DNA of 64,000 nucleotides from Streptomyces brasiliensis (GCF_014647875.1 NZ_BMQA01000013.1:1-64000), one strand, 5' to 3'. Shown: positions 53,046 to 62,172, counted from the first letter of the stretch. Program-made: numbers and translations. The notes: generated by a model not told the origin, from the sequence alone.

Positions 53046-55405
53046 GCGTCACCGACGTCACGGGCCGGGCGACGCTGCGGCGCCGCGTCACCGTGCGGGG
53101 CGTGGTGCAGGGGGTCGGGTTTCGGCCGTACGTCCACTGCCTCGCCACCGAGCTGAAGCTGACCGGGCACGTGACCAACACGCCGGACGGGGTGGTCGTC
53201 GAGGTCGAGGGCGCGCCCGAGTCTGTCGACCGCTTCTGTGCCCGCATCGGAGTGGAGGCGCCGCCGCTGGCTCGCGTGGACTCCGTCGAGCACCATGACG
53301 TGGCCGCCACCGGCGATACGACGTTCAGCATCCTCGCCTCCCGGACCGACGGACCGGGAGGCACCCTCATCCCTCCGGACACGGCGACCTGCGCCGCGTG
53401 CCTGCGGGAACTGGCCGATCCCGCCGACCGGCGGCACCGCCACGCCTTCGTCAACTGCACCCACTGCGGACCGCGGTTCACGATCGTCACCGGCCTCCCC
53501 TACGACCGGGCGCACACCACGATGTCGGGCTTCCCCCTGTGTCCCGCCTGCGCGCGCGAGTACGCCGACCCCGCCGACCGGCGCTTCCACGCCCAGCCCG
53601 TGGCCTGCCCGCACTGCGGTCCCCGGCTGCGTCTGCTCGTGGGCCGGCCCGGTGACGGGTCTCCCGAGGAGGTCGGCGAGGCGGATCCCGTGGCCGAGGC
53701 GCGTCGGCTGCTGGCCCGGGGGTCGGTCCTCGCGGTGAAGGGGCTGGGCGGGTACCACCTCGCGTGCGACGCGAGCGCCCCGACCGCCGTCGCCCTGCTG
53801 CGGCGTCGCAAGGCCCGGGGAGACAAGCCGTTCGCGCTGATGGCCCGGAGCCTCGACGACATCGAGCACCTTGTGCGGATCAGTGCCGGGGAACGTGATC
53901 TGCTCACCGGTGCAGCGCGCCCCGTCGTGCTGCTGCGCCGTCGCGCCGGCGGGGCGCCCGAGAAGCCGTGGCCGGCCGACGCCGTCGCCCCCAGGAGCCC
54001 CGACCTCGGCGTCATGTTGCCGTACACGCCCCTGCACCACCTCCTGTTCGGCCTGCCCGGGGACCCCGAGGGACCCCGGCTGCTCGTCATGACCAGCGGC
54101 AACGTGTCCGGCGAACCGATCGTCACCGACGACAGGGACGCCCTGGAGCGGCTCGCGCACCTGGCCGACGCCTGGCTCACGCACGACCGGCCGATCCAAG
54201 TGCCGTGCGACGACTCGGTGGTGCGGTTGTGCGACGGAGAGCCGCTCGTGGTGCGCCGCGCCCGCGGCTACGCGCCCCTGCCCCTGGACCTGCCGGTACC
54301 GGTACGTCCCGCCCTCGCGGTCGGCGGCGATCTGAAGAACGTGTTCTGCCTCGGCGAGGGACGCCGGGCCTGGCTGTCGGCGCACATCGGGGACATGGAC
54401 GACCTCGCCACCCAGCATGCCTTCGCCCGTGCCGTGGAGCAGTTGGAGTCGATCACTCCCGTGCGGCCGGAACTGCTGGCGGCCGACCGGCATCCCGGAT
54501 ATCGCTCCGCCCAATGGGCCGAACGCAACGCGGTCGGTCGGCGGGTCGTCCGCGTCCAGCACCATCACGCCCATGTCGCCGCCGCGATGGCCGAGCACGG
54601 ACTGGACGGCGAACGGCCGGTGATCGGCGTCGCCTTCGACGGCACGGGATACGGCGACGACGGAGCGGTGTGGGGCGGTGAGTTCCTGCTCGCGGACTAC
54701 ACCGCCTTCACCCGCCTCGGGCACCTCGCCTACGTCCCCCTGGCCGGGGGTGACGCAGCGGTCCAAAGGCCCTACCGCATGGCTCTGGCGCATCTGAAGG
54801 CGGCCGGAATCGACTGGTCGGCGGACCTGCCCTGCGTGACCGCGTGTCCCCGTGACGAACACACCGTCCTGTCGAGGCAGTTGGAGCGTGGCCTGAACTG
54901 CGTGCCCACCTCCAGCATGGGACGCCTCTTCGACGCCGTGTCGTCCCTCGCCGGCATCTGTCACCGAGTCGGCTACGAGGCGCAGGCCGCAGTCGAGTTG
55001 GAGGCCGCCGCCCTGTCCGCCTCGGCCGAGGACACCGTCGCGTACGGCTTTGCCGTGCAGGCGACGGACACCGGCCCGCTCCGTGCCGACCCGGCTCCCG
55101 TGCTCGCGGCGGTCGTGGACGACCTGCGGGCCGACGTGCCATCCGCGTGGATCGCCGCCCGCTTCCACCGGGCCGTCGCCGCGCTGGTCCACGGTGTCTG
55201 CGTCGTGGCCAGGGAACGGCACGCTCTGGACGCCGTCGCCCTCACCGGCGGCGTGTTCCTCAACACGCTGCTCTCCTCCGCCTGCGCCACGGCCCTGGAG
55301 GCGGACGGTTTCACGGTGCTGCGTCACCACCTCGTCCCGCCCGGCGACGGCGGCCTGGCCCTGGGCCAGCTCATGGTGGCCGCCCGCGCCGGCGCGACCG
55401 ACTGA
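53042..55405 (+). CDS. hypF: Carbamoyltransferase HypF
   Basis: 787 aa enzyme that makes the carbamoyl group transferred to HypE for the CN ligands. Domains in order: acylphosphatase-like (VRGVVQGVGFRPYVH, residues about 19-33), two zinc-finger segments with CxxC pairs (CAACLREL, CTHCGPRF, CPACAREY, CPHCGPRL), a YrdC-like domain (about 200-390), and a Kae1-like carbamoyltransferase domain (VQHHHAHVAAAMAEHG, FDGTGYGDDGAVWGGEF, LTGGVFLNTLL). Length is normal. GTG overlaps the hypB stop, and hypC follows after 37 nt. Confidence 0.95.
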   Translation: MSVTDVTGRATLRRRVTVRGVVQGVGFRPYVHCLATELKLTGHVTNTPDGVVVEVEGAPESVDRFCARIGVEAPPLARVDSVEHHDVAATGDTTFSILASRTDGPGGTLIPPDTATCAACLRELADPADRRHRHAFVNCTHCGPRFTIVTGLPYDRAHTTMSGFPLCPACAREYADPADRRFHAQPVACPHCGPRLRLLVGRPGDGSPEEVGEADPVAEARRLLARGSVLAVKGLGGYHLACDASAPTAVALLRRRKARGDKPFALMARSLDDIEHLVRISAGERDLLTGAARPVVLLRRRAGGAPEKPWPADAVAPRSPDLGVMLPYTPLHHLLFGLPGDPEGPRLLVMTSGNVSGEPIVTDDRDALERLAHLADAWLTHDRPIQVPCDDSVVRLCDGEPLVVRRARGYAPLPLDLPVPVRPALAVGGDLKNVFCLGEGRRAWLSAHIGDMDDLATQHAFARAVEQLESITPVRPELLAADRHPGYRSAQWAERNAVGRRVVRVQHHHAHVAAAMAEHGLDGERPVIGVAFDGTGYGDDGAVWGGEFLLADYTAFTRLGHLAYVPLAGGDAAVQRPYRMALAHLKAAGIDWSADLPCVTACPRDEHTVLSRQLERGLNCVPTSSMGRLFDAVSSLAGICHRVGYEAQAAVELEAAALSASAEDTVAYGFAVQATDTGPLRADPAPVLAAVVDDLRADVPSAWIAARFHRAVAALVHGVCVVARERHALDAVALTGGVFLNTLLSSACATALEADGFTVLRHHLVPPGDGGLALGQLMVAARAGATD

Positions 55406-55442
55406 ACGACCGTACAGACGACTTCACAGCGAGGAGAGGCCC

Positions 55443-55724
55443 ATGTGCCTGGCGGTACCCGGCAGAGTGCTGGAGATCGAGGAACGGGACGGCACCCGGG
55501 TTGCCTCCGTCGACTTTGGCGGAGTGGTCAAGGAGGTGTGCCTGGAGTACCTGCCCGACCTCCAGGTCGGCGAGTACGCCATCGTGCACGTCGGGTTCGC
55601 GCTGCAGCGCCTCGACGAGGAGTCGGCACGGCAGACGCTCGAGCTGTTCTCCGAACTCGGCATGCTTCAGGAGGAGTTCGGAGATCCGTGGGAAGCGGCC
55701 GCCGGACAGGAGGTGGGGAAGTGA
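55443..55724 (+). CDS. hypC: Hydrogenase assembly chaperone HypC
   Basis: 93 aa. The mature N-terminal Cys2 in MCLAVPGRVLEI binds the Fe(CN)2CO unit together with HypD and hands it to the large-subunit precursor. VGEYAIVHVGFALQRLDEESA is the C-terminal family motif. Upstream GAGGAGAG supports the ATG. hypD starts inside its stop (GTGA). Confidence 0.95.
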   Translation: MCLAVPGRVLEIEERDGTRVASVDFGGVVKEVCLEYLPDLQVGEYAIVHVGFALQRLDEESARQTLELFSELGMLQEEFGDPWEAAAGQEVGK

Positions 55725-56845
55725 AGTACATCGACGAGTTCCAGGACCCGGAGCTGGCCCGGCGCCTCCTCGACGACATTCACGCCACGGTGACCAGGCC
55801 CTGGGCGCTGATGGAGGTCTGCGGCGGGCAGACACACTCCATCATCCGGCACGGGATCGACCAACTCCTGCCGGACGAAGTCGAGTTGATCCACGGGCCG
55901 GGCTGTCCCGTGTGCGTGACCCCGCTCGAAGTCATCGACAAGGCCCTGGAGATCGCCTCCCGCCCGGACGTGATCTTCTGTTCCTTCGGTGACATGCTCC
56001 GCGTGCCCGGCACCGGACGGGACCTGTTCCAGGTGCGCGGCGAGGGAGGGGACGTACGGGTCGTGTACTCGCCGCTCGACGCGCTGCGCATCGCCCAGCA
56101 GAACCCGGACCGCCAGGTGGTGTTCTTCGGCATCGGCTTCGAGACGACCGCGCCTCCCAACGCCATGACGGTCCATCAGGCCCGCAAGCTCGGCATCCGC
56201 AACTTCAGCCTGCTGGTGTCCCATGTGCGGGTGCCCCCGGCCATCGAGGCGATCATGCGCTCCCCGAACTGCCGCGTGCAGGGCTTCCTGGCCGCGGGGC
56301 ACGTGTGCACCGTGATGGGAGTCGACGAGTACCCGGCACTGGCAGACCGCCATCGCGTCCCGATCGTCGTCACCGGCTTCGAACCCCTCGACATCCTGGA
56401 GGGCGTGCGCCGGACCGTGGCCCAGCTGGAGCACGGGGAGCACACCGTCGAGAACGCCTATCCGCGCGCCGTCCGCGCCGAGGGCAACCCCGCCGCGCGG
56501 GCCATGCTGGAGGACGTCTTCGAGGTCACCGACCGCGCGTGGCGCGGCATCGGCGTGATCCCCGACAGCGGGTGGCGGCTGTCCGCCAAATACCGGGAGT
56601 ACGACGCCGAGTCGCGCTTCTCCGTCGAGGGCATCCGCACCCGCGAACCCGCCGAGTGCCGCAGCGGCGAGGTCCTGCAGGGACTGCTCAAGCCGTACGA
56701 GTGCGAGGCGTTCGGCACCCGCTGCACACCCCGCACCCCGCTCGGAGCCACCATGGTCTCCAGCGAGGGCGCCTGCGCCGCGTACTACCTCTACCGGCGC
56801 CTTACGGCCACCTCGACGCCCCGGGAGGCGAGCCCCGTTGCCTGA
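55721..56845 (+). CDS. hypD: Fe(CN)2CO scaffold protein HypD
   Basis: 374 aa 4Fe4S protein on which the iron cofactor is built with HypC and HypE. MEVCGGQTHSI (Cys near 38) and GPGCPVCVTP (about 65-74) hold the redox Cys; AAGHVCTVMG and the C-terminal Cys set (CEAFGTRC) suit the cluster. The GTG start overlaps hypC and the TTG of hypE lies 8 nt before its end. Confidence 0.95.
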   Translation: MKYIDEFQDPELARRLLDDIHATVTRPWALMEVCGGQTHSIIRHGIDQLLPDEVELIHGPGCPVCVTPLEVIDKALEIASRPDVIFCSFGDMLRVPGTGRDLFQVRGEGGDVRVVYSPLDALRIAQQNPDRQVVFFGIGFETTAPPNAMTVHQARKLGIRNFSLLVSHVRVPPAIEAIMRSPNCRVQGFLAAGHVCTVMGVDEYPALADRHRVPIVVTGFEPLDILEGVRRTVAQLEHGEHTVENAYPRAVRAEGNPAARAMLEDVFEVTDRAWRGIGVIPDSGWRLSAKYREYDAESRFSVEGIRTREPAECRSGEVLQGLLKPYECEAFGTRCTPRTPLGATMVSSEGACAAYYLYRRLTATSTPREASPVA

Positions 56846-57908
56846 CAGCACCGCCACCACCCTGGACCCCACCGCTTGGACCTGCCCGGCCCCGCTGCGT
56901 GACCAGCCCCGGATCGTCATGGGCCACGGCGGGGGCGGCACGCTCTCCGCCGAACTCGTTCAGCACGTCTTCGCGCCCGCCTTCGGGGGCGAGGCCCTCG
57001 CCCAGCTGGGCGACGCCGCCGCGCTCTCGCTGGGCGGAGTCCGACTGGCCTTCTCCACCGACTCGTTCGTCGTACGGCCGCTGTTCTTCCCCGGCGGCAG
57101 CATCGGCGACCTCGCCGTCGACGGCACCGTCAACGACCTCGCGATGAGCGGTGCCAAGGCCGCCTATCTCTCCTGCGGATTCATTCTGGAGGAGGGCGTG
57201 GAGGTCGAGACCGTCTCCCGCGTCGCCGAGGCACTGGGCGCTGCTGCTCGGGCCGCCGGGGTGGAGGTGGCGACGGGCGACACCAAGGTCGTCGAGGCCG
57301 GGCACGGGGACGGGATCTTCGTCAACACCGCCGGGATCGGCCTGATCCCGGCAGGTGTCGACCTGCGTCCGCAGCGCGTCGTACCCGGTGACGTGGTGAT
57401 CGTCAGCGGCGCGATCGGTGCGCACGGTGTGGCGATCATGAGCGTGCGCGAGGGACTGGAGTTCGGGGTCGAGATCGTGAGCGACTGCGCTCCCCTCGGC
57501 GGGCTGGTGGAGGCCATGCTCGCGGTCACCCCGGATCTGCACGTCCTGCGCGACCCGACGCGCGGGGGCCTCGCGGCCTCCCTCAACGAGATCGCGGCAG
57601 CCGCCGGCACCGGTGTCGTGATCACGGAACGGGAGGTCCCGGTCCCGCCCGCCGTGTCCAACGCCTGTGCCGTGCTGGGCCTCGACCCCTTCTACGTCGC
57701 CAACGAGGGCAAGCTGGTGGCGTTCGTCCCGCGTGCGCACGCCGACGCCGTACTGGAGGCGATGCGGGCCCATCCGCTGGGCGCGGAGGCCAGGATCATC
57801 GGCGAGGCGGTGGCGGACCACCCCGGCATGGTGGTGGCCCGCACCGGCCTGGGCGGCACCCGGGTCGTCGACATGCCGCTGGGGGAGCAACTCCCGAGGA
57901 TCTGCTGA
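56838..57908 (+). CDS. hypE: Carbamoyl-dehydratase HypE
   Basis: 356 aa PurM-like ATPase that dehydrates its own C-terminal thiocarbamate to thiocyanate, the CN donor. IVMGHGGGGTLSAEL (about residues 26-40) and GDTKVVEAGHGDGIFVNTAG are the ATP-binding motifs, and the obligatory C-terminal PRIC is intact. The start is a TTG at 56838 inside hypD with GGGAGG upstream; rare starts in an overlap may tune its level. This is the last gene of the block and a perfect hairpin follows. Confidence 0.95.
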   Translation: MPDSTATTLDPTAWTCPAPLRDQPRIVMGHGGGGTLSAELVQHVFAPAFGGEALAQLGDAAALSLGGVRLAFSTDSFVVRPLFFPGGSIGDLAVDGTVNDLAMSGAKAAYLSCGFILEEGVEVETVSRVAEALGAAARAAGVEVATGDTKVVEAGHGDGIFVNTAGIGLIPAGVDLRPQRVVPGDVVIVSGAIGAHGVAIMSVREGLEFGVEIVSDCAPLGGLVEAMLAVTPDLHVLRDPTRGGLAASLNEIAAAAGTGVVITEREVPVPPAVSNACAVLGLDPFYVANEGKLVAFVPRAHADAVLEAMRAHPLGAEARIIGEAVADHPGMVVARTGLGGTRVVDMPLGEQLPRIC

Positions 57909-57985
57909 CACCTTCGGCACGGCACCGCACCCACGCCACCTCACCTTCGGCCCGGGATACTTGTCGCACCGGGCATGTCCCCGAA

Positions 57986-58023
57986 CGGGCGGGCGCTCAC
58001 CCGACCGGGTGAGCGCCCGCCCG
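57986..58023 (+). terminator. Terminator of the hydrogenase operon, perfect 17-bp stem
   Basis: 57986-58002 pairs with 58007-58023 without mismatch around a GACC tetraloop, 77 nt past the hypE stop. There is no U-run, as often in Streptomyces. Confidence 0.85.
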
Positions 58024-58061
58024 CTCGCGTACCACCGGCGCACTGCATGCGTTGCTCCGGC

Positions 58062-58265
58062 ATGGACCGAGAACCCCATGCGCTGAAGAGTCCGCCCGGG
58101 GCCCGCAGCACGTCCCGCCGGTTCGCCGAACCGACCCACGGCCCCGGCGGCCGTACGCCCATCCACACGGAACTCCTGCAGGAGTGGCACGCCAGGGGCC
58201 GCGCCCTGCCCGCCGAGCCCGATGTGCAGTGGGCCTCGTTCGCGGACGTGCCGGCCCGGCGGTGA
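58062..58265 (+). CDS. Small hypothetical protein (67 aa)
   Basis: Reads MDREPHALKSPPGARSTSRR and ends PDVQWASFADVPARR, with a central GPGGRTPIHTELLQEWHARG. Codon bias is plausible, but I see no good Shine-Dalgarno and no family signature beyond a vague likeness to small Streptomyces proteins. It lies just after the hydrogenase terminator and is convergent with the next gene. Confidence 0.4.
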   Translation: MDREPHALKSPPGARSTSRRFAEPTHGPGGRTPIHTELLQEWHARGRALPAEPDVQWASFADVPARR

Positions 58266-58310
58266 GGACGCCTGCAGCACCTGTCGAACTCCCTTGCCTG
58301 GAAGTGGCGT

Positions 58311-58769
58311 TCACTCTCCGCGCAGGACCGTCAGCGTGCCGTTGGCCTGGCGAAGGGCGACTTCCAGGGTGTGCGGGGCGTGGAGTTTTCCCGTTCCGTC
58401 CGGTGGGATGAGCCACTCCAGGAGCCCCGCCGGACGGTACGGCGGTGGCACGGCGACCCAGGAGCCCTTGGTCGCGTGCCGTAGGCCGGCACCGATCCAG
58501 TGGCTCGTCGGATCGGGCGGCAGGAAGAATCCGACGCGATGGGAGCTGGTGTCCACGAGCGTGGGTCCTGGTACGGGCAGAGTAGGACGCCACAGCAGGT
58601 CCAGGGTGAGCAGGCCCAGCTCGTCGGGCACGCTGAGCACGTCCCAGTACCGCCCGGCCGCCAGCAGTGCGATGCCGTCGCCCTGGTCCCACTGGCGCTT
58701 GCAGGTCCGGGGGTCCGAGGCGGCCGCCGCGAGCCACTCCACGCCCTGCATCCACGTCGCGTTCCTCAT
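58311..58769 (-). CDS. Conserved hypothetical protein
   Basis: 152 aa, unknown function. The segment ASDPRTCKRQWDQGDGIALLAAGRYWDVLSVPDELGLL (read in two pieces, residues about 16-55) is reminiscent of the N-terminal part of bifunctional primase/polymerase-like Streptomyces proteins but lacks their catalytic part. SSHRVGFFLPPDPTSHW and a beta-rich end follow. ATG 58769 has GGAGCGG upstream. No membrane or signal segment. Confidence 0.65.
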   Translation of the reverse strand: MRNATWMQGVEWLAAAASDPRTCKRQWDQGDGIALLAAGRYWDVLSVPDELGLLTLDLLWRPTLPVPGPTLVDTSSHRVGFFLPPDPTSHWIGAGLRHATKGSWVAVPPPYRPAGLLEWLIPPDGTGKLHAPHTLEVALRQANGTLTVLRGE

Positions 58770-58988
58770 CTGCCGCTCCGGATGATCTCTCGCCCGACTC
58801 GGCGCCGGGATGGGAATTGCCGGGCGTGGTGCGGCCGCACACCGTCCCGGCATATGCATCCTTGTGGATATTTCTATGGCACGGAAGGGGTGGCGCGGCC
58901 TGGCGTTTACGGCCGGGGCGCTCGAACTTCGCGACAGGGGTCGGCAGTTGGGCAGGGGTATGCGCATGGACTCTGATACGCGCCTGAT

Positions 58989-59027
58989 TCCGTTGTTCCG
59001 GCAACGGATTCAAGCGTGAACGCTTGA
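58989..59027. promoter_or_regulatory. Two adjacent inverted repeats upstream of the aminotransferase gene
   Basis: TCCGTTG-N6-CAACGGA (58989-59008) and TCAAGCG-TGAA-CGCTTGA (59010-59027), both perfect with 7-bp arms. Side-by-side sites fit oligomeric Lrp/AsnC proteins, and such a regulator gene is the second cistron. The binding is inferred. Confidence 0.5.
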
Positions 59028-59053
59028 TGATTTCGCACATTCGATCGTAGGCT
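59024..59053 (+). promoter_or_regulatory. Predicted promoter of the aminotransferase-lrp operon
   Basis: TTGATG (59024-59029), 18-nt spacer, TAGGCT (59048-59053). The -35 overlaps the right arm of the second palindrome, so bound regulator would compete with RNA polymerase. The leader is about 40 nt. Confidence 0.45.
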
Positions 59054-59100
59054 GACGCCATTCTGTCGTCGTACCGTCGTCGTCCTGTCCGAGGTATCCC

Positions 59101-60450
59101 ATGGACCGCACTCGTCTGCATCACCTTCTGGCCCGGGAGAGCGCCGAGGCCGAGCGCCTCAACCCGCGCTCCAGGGCGGCCTACGCACGGGCCGACCATC
59201 TCTTCGGCCGGGTGCCGATGACGTGGATGAACAAGACCGCCGGTGCCTTCCCGCGCTACCTGGCCACGGCCCGCGGGGCGCGCGTGACGGACATCGACGG
59301 GCACGAGTACGTCGACTTCTGCCTCGGCGACACGGGAGCGATGGCCGGTCACTCGCCCGCCCCGGTGGCCGAAGCGGTGCAGCGTCGGTTCGCCGAGCAG
59401 GGGGGCGCCACCGCGATGCTCCCCACCGAGGACGCCGAGTGGGTCGGCGCGGAACTCACCCGCCGCTTCGGCCTGGCCCGCTGGAGCTTCTCGCTGACCG
59501 CGACCGACGCCAACCGCTGGGCGATCCGGCTCGCCCGGGCCGTCACCGGCCGCTCGAAGATCCTGGTGAACAGCTACAGCTACCACGGCAGCGTCGACGA
59601 GTCGCTGATCGTCGTCGGCCCGGACGGCCGCGGCACGGCCCGCCCCGGCAACGTCGGCGCCCCCTGCGACGTCACGCTGACCAGCAGGGTCGCCGAGTTC
59701 AACGACCTGGCGCAGCTGGAGCGCGAACTGGCCCACGGCGACGTCGCCGCCGTCCTGATGGAACCCGCGCTCACCAACATCGGCATCGTGCTGCCGGAAC
59801 CCGGCTATCCGGCCGGCGTGCGTGCCCTGACACGGCAGTACGGCACCCTGCTGATCAACGACGAGACGCACACGTTCTCCGCCGGACCGGGCGGCTGCAC
59901 GGCCGCCTGGGACCTGGAGCCCGACCTGCTCACCATCGGCAAGGCCATCGGCGGTGGCATCCCGGCCGGTGCCTACGGGCTCTCGGCCGACCTCGCCGAC
60001 CGGCTGCTGGCCCGTGACGACCTGGACCTCGTGGACATGGGCGGCGTCGGCGGCACCCTCGCGGGCAACGCGCTGTCGGTCGCCGCGATGCGGGCCACGC
60101 TGGAGCACGTGCTCACGGACGAGGCGTTCGCCCGGATGGCCGAGCTGTCCGAGCGCTTCGAGGCCGGTGTCCGCGTGGGCCTCGAGAAGCACGGCCTGCC
60201 CTGGTCGGTGAGCCGCCTCGGCGCCCGTACCGAGTACCGCTTCACCAGCCCGGCACCGCGCACCGGCACCGAGTCCGAGGCGGCGGGCGACCCCGAGCTG
60301 GAGGACTTCCTCCACCTCTACCTCGCCAACCGCGGCATCCTGCTCACCCCGTTCCACAACATGGCGCTGATGTGCCCCGACACGACCGAGCGGGACGTCG
60401 ACACCCACACCGAGGTCTTCGCCGCCGCCCTCGCCGAACTGACCGGCTGA
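59101..60450 (+). CDS. Class III PLP-dependent aminotransferase
   Basis: 449 aa fold-type I enzyme, closest in look to the glutamate-1-semialdehyde/4-aminobutyrate group. VTDIDGHEYVDFCLGD near residue 63, VNSYSYHGSVDE near 162, LLINDETHTFSAGPGG with the cofactor Asp near 259, and the Schiff-base Lys281 in TIGKAIGGGIPAGAYG are visible. SLTATDANRWAIRLARAVTG replaces the usual SGTEA pattern. It is followed after 49 nt by an Lrp/AsnC regulator, which suggests use of an amino acid as substrate and effector. The exact amino donor is unknown; it is unlikely to be housekeeping HemL, as it is not with heme genes. Confidence 0.88.
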   Translation: MDRTRLHHLLARESAEAERLNPRSRAAYARADHLFGRVPMTWMNKTAGAFPRYLATARGARVTDIDGHEYVDFCLGDTGAMAGHSPAPVAEAVQRRFAEQGGATAMLPTEDAEWVGAELTRRFGLARWSFSLTATDANRWAIRLARAVTGRSKILVNSYSYHGSVDESLIVVGPDGRGTARPGNVGAPCDVTLTSRVAEFNDLAQLERELAHGDVAAVLMEPALTNIGIVLPEPGYPAGVRALTRQYGTLLINDETHTFSAGPGGCTAAWDLEPDLLTIGKAIGGGIPAGAYGLSADLADRLLARDDLDLVDMGGVGGTLAGNALSVAAMRATLEHVLTDEAFARMAELSERFEAGVRVGLEKHGLPWSVSRLGARTEYRFTSPAPRTGTESEAAGDPELEDFLHLYLANRGILLTPFHNMALMCPDTTERDVDTHTEVFAAALAELTG

Positions 60451-60499
60451 GACCGGCCGTCGGGGCGGGCAGGGGCGGCGGAAGGAGGAGGGAAACACC

Positions 60500-60940
60500 G
60501 TGGACGACATCGACCGGGCCATCCTGCGCGAGCTGCAGACCGATGGTCGCATCGCGTACGCCGACCTCGGACCGAAGGTCGGTCTGTCCGCCTCGGCGGC
60601 CCGGCAGCGGCTGCAGCGGCTGCTGGACTCCAAGGCCGTCCAGGTCGTCGGCGTCACCGACCCGATGGCCATGGGCGGCCAGGCAATGGCACTGCTCGGC
60701 ATCGGCGTGGACGGCGACCCGCGGGCCGTGGCCGACGCACTGGCCGAACGGCCCGAGGTGGTCTACTCGGTGCTCACCTCCGGCGGCTTCGACCTGTTCG
60801 CCGAGGTGGTCACCCCGGGCCCCAAGGACCTGCTCGACTTCGTGAACGACGTGGTGCGGCAGATCGAGGGCGTGGGCCGGATCCAGTCGTTCCCGTACTT
60901 CGGCATCCACACCCACCGCTTCCTCTGGAACGTCGGCTGA
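60500..60940 (+). CDS. Lrp/AsnC family transcriptional regulator
   Basis: 146 aa feast/famine regulator. Helix-turn-helix at about residues 20-45 (IAYADLGPKVGLSASAARQRLQRL), then the RAM/AsnC effector domain with VVYSVLTSGGFDLFAEV. GGAGGAGGG precedes the GTG. It probably senses the substrate or product of the aminotransferase and acts on the tandem palindromes upstream of the operon. The stop is 8 nt from the stop of the convergent phosphatase gene. Confidence 0.92.
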   Translation: MDDIDRAILRELQTDGRIAYADLGPKVGLSASAARQRLQRLLDSKAVQVVGVTDPMAMGGQAMALLGIGVDGDPRAVADALAERPEVVYSVLTSGGFDLFAEVVTPGPKDLLDFVNDVVRQIEGVGRIQSFPYFGIHTHRFLWNVG

Positions 60941-60948
60941 CGGCGGCT

Positions 60949-62046
60949 TCAGCCGGACGAGCACAGGGGGGTGAGGACGAGCATGGTGGTGTCGTCGTGG
61001 ATCTCGCCGCTGTGCTGGGCGAGGTCCGCCCACACCAGCCCGGTCAGCTCCTCCGGTTCTGCGCCGGCGAACCCGGTGAGTCGTTCGACGAGGGGATAGA
61101 ACGTGCCGGAGGAGTCCCTGGCCTCCCACACCCCGTCGGAGGCCAGGAACAGCCGGTCGCCCGGCTCCAGCGCCACCGTGACCTCCTTCGGCGGATCGAC
61201 TCCGGGCATCCCGAGCCCCAACGGAACCCCGGCCGGAACACCGATCACGCGGGCCCGTCCCGCGTGCAGCAGCACCGGAGCCGGGTTACCGCACGACACG
61301 ATCCGCACCGAACGGAGGTCGGCGGAGAACTCCAGCAGCAGGGCCGTGGCGAACAGCTCGGCATGCCGTACCTTCGCCGAGTCCACCGTCAGCCTGCGGT
61401 CCATCCGGCCCGCCACCGCCTCCAGGCCGGGCTGGTCGAGCACCGCCTCGCGAAAGGCACCCAGGAGCGAGACCACCGTGGTGACCGTCTGCAACCCGTG
61501 CCCCTGCACGTCGGCCATCACCGCCCGGACGCCGTACGGCCCCTCGCGCACGTCGAAGAAGTCCCCGCCGACCAGCGTTCCGTGCTCGGCGGCCTGGTAC
61601 AGACCCGCGCACCCCACGGCACCGACCCGCTTGGGAAGCGGCGGCACGACGGCCTGCTGCACGGCCTTCGCGACCGTGCGCTCCAGGGTCAACTGCTCGT
61701 CCCGGCGACTGCGTACATAGGACACCAACACGCTCAGTAGGGCGACGAAGCTGATCGTGAGCAGGTCGGTGTAGCCGGGATGGTTCAGCCGGGTGGCCGG
61801 CACGTTCAGCACGACGACGACCAGAGCGCCCAGCAGGGCGGTCGCGAGGGGGCCGTACGACAGGACGGCCAGCGGCGGGATGGCCCCCAGCAGGAAGCCG
61901 ATGTCCAGGGCGTCGGGACTGACCAGCGTGGCCACGGTGATGCCCGCCAGCAGGATCACGGGCAGTACCCGCACCCAGCGTGGCGGCGGCGCCCCTCGCA
62001 GCCAGCCCCGTACCTCCCGGTCGATGCGCGACGACCGGCCGCGCAT
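60949..62046 (-). CDS. Membrane-bound SpoIIE-type PP2C phosphatase
   Basis: 365 aa. Several N-terminal hydrophobic segments (VLPVILLAGITVATLVS, IGFLLGAIPPLAVLSYG, LATALLGALVVVVLNV, LLTISFVALLSVLVSYV) precede a cytoplasmic SpoIIE domain with GGDFFDVREGPYGVRAVMADV, SCGNPAPVLLHAG, ASDGVWEAR and HDDTTMLVL, the acidic metal-binding set. It would dephosphorylate an anti-sigma antagonist in partner-switching. The ATG at 62046 has GGGAA about 10 nt upstream; GTG at 62055 is too close to it. No partner gene is adjacent. Confidence 0.9.
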   Translation of the reverse strand: MRGRSSRIDREVRGWLRGAPPPRWVRVLPVILLAGITVATLVSPDALDIGFLLGAIPPLAVLSYGPLATALLGALVVVVLNVPATRLNHPGYTDLLTISFVALLSVLVSYVRSRRDEQLTLERTVAKAVQQAVVPPLPKRVGAVGCAGLYQAAEHGTLVGGDFFDVREGPYGVRAVMADVQGHGLQTVTTVVSLLGAFREAVLDQPGLEAVAGRMDRRLTVDSAKVRHAELFATALLLEFSADLRSVRIVSCGNPAPVLLHAGRARVIGVPAGVPLGLGMPGVDPPKEVTVALEPGDRLFLASDGVWEARDSSGTFYPLVERLTGFAGAEPEELTGLVWADLAQHSGEIHDDTTMLVLTPLCSSG

Positions 62047-62172
62047 CGTTCGCACATTCCCACGCTACGCCCGGCACCCGGACACCGCCGCGGAGAAAAA
62101 CGGTGGACGCGCGCGTCCCGGCCCGCATAGCGTCTGCCCACACGCCCTGACAGACGGAGGGAGGCGAGTGCC

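Larger units (their letters stand above)
58770..59100. other. Intergenic region, 331 nt, divergent, with two palindromes
   Basis: Holds the promoters of the hypothetical gene (minus) and the aminotransferase (plus). The left half has AT-rich tracts (around 58852-58876) but no clear motif. The right half has two adjacent inverted repeats and a promoter candidate, listed separately. Confidence 0.5.

Noticed and set aside
57997..60702. 901-codon minus-strand frame
   Set aside because: Antisense of the aminotransferase gene with no family motif; GC-rich antisense frames stay open by chance.
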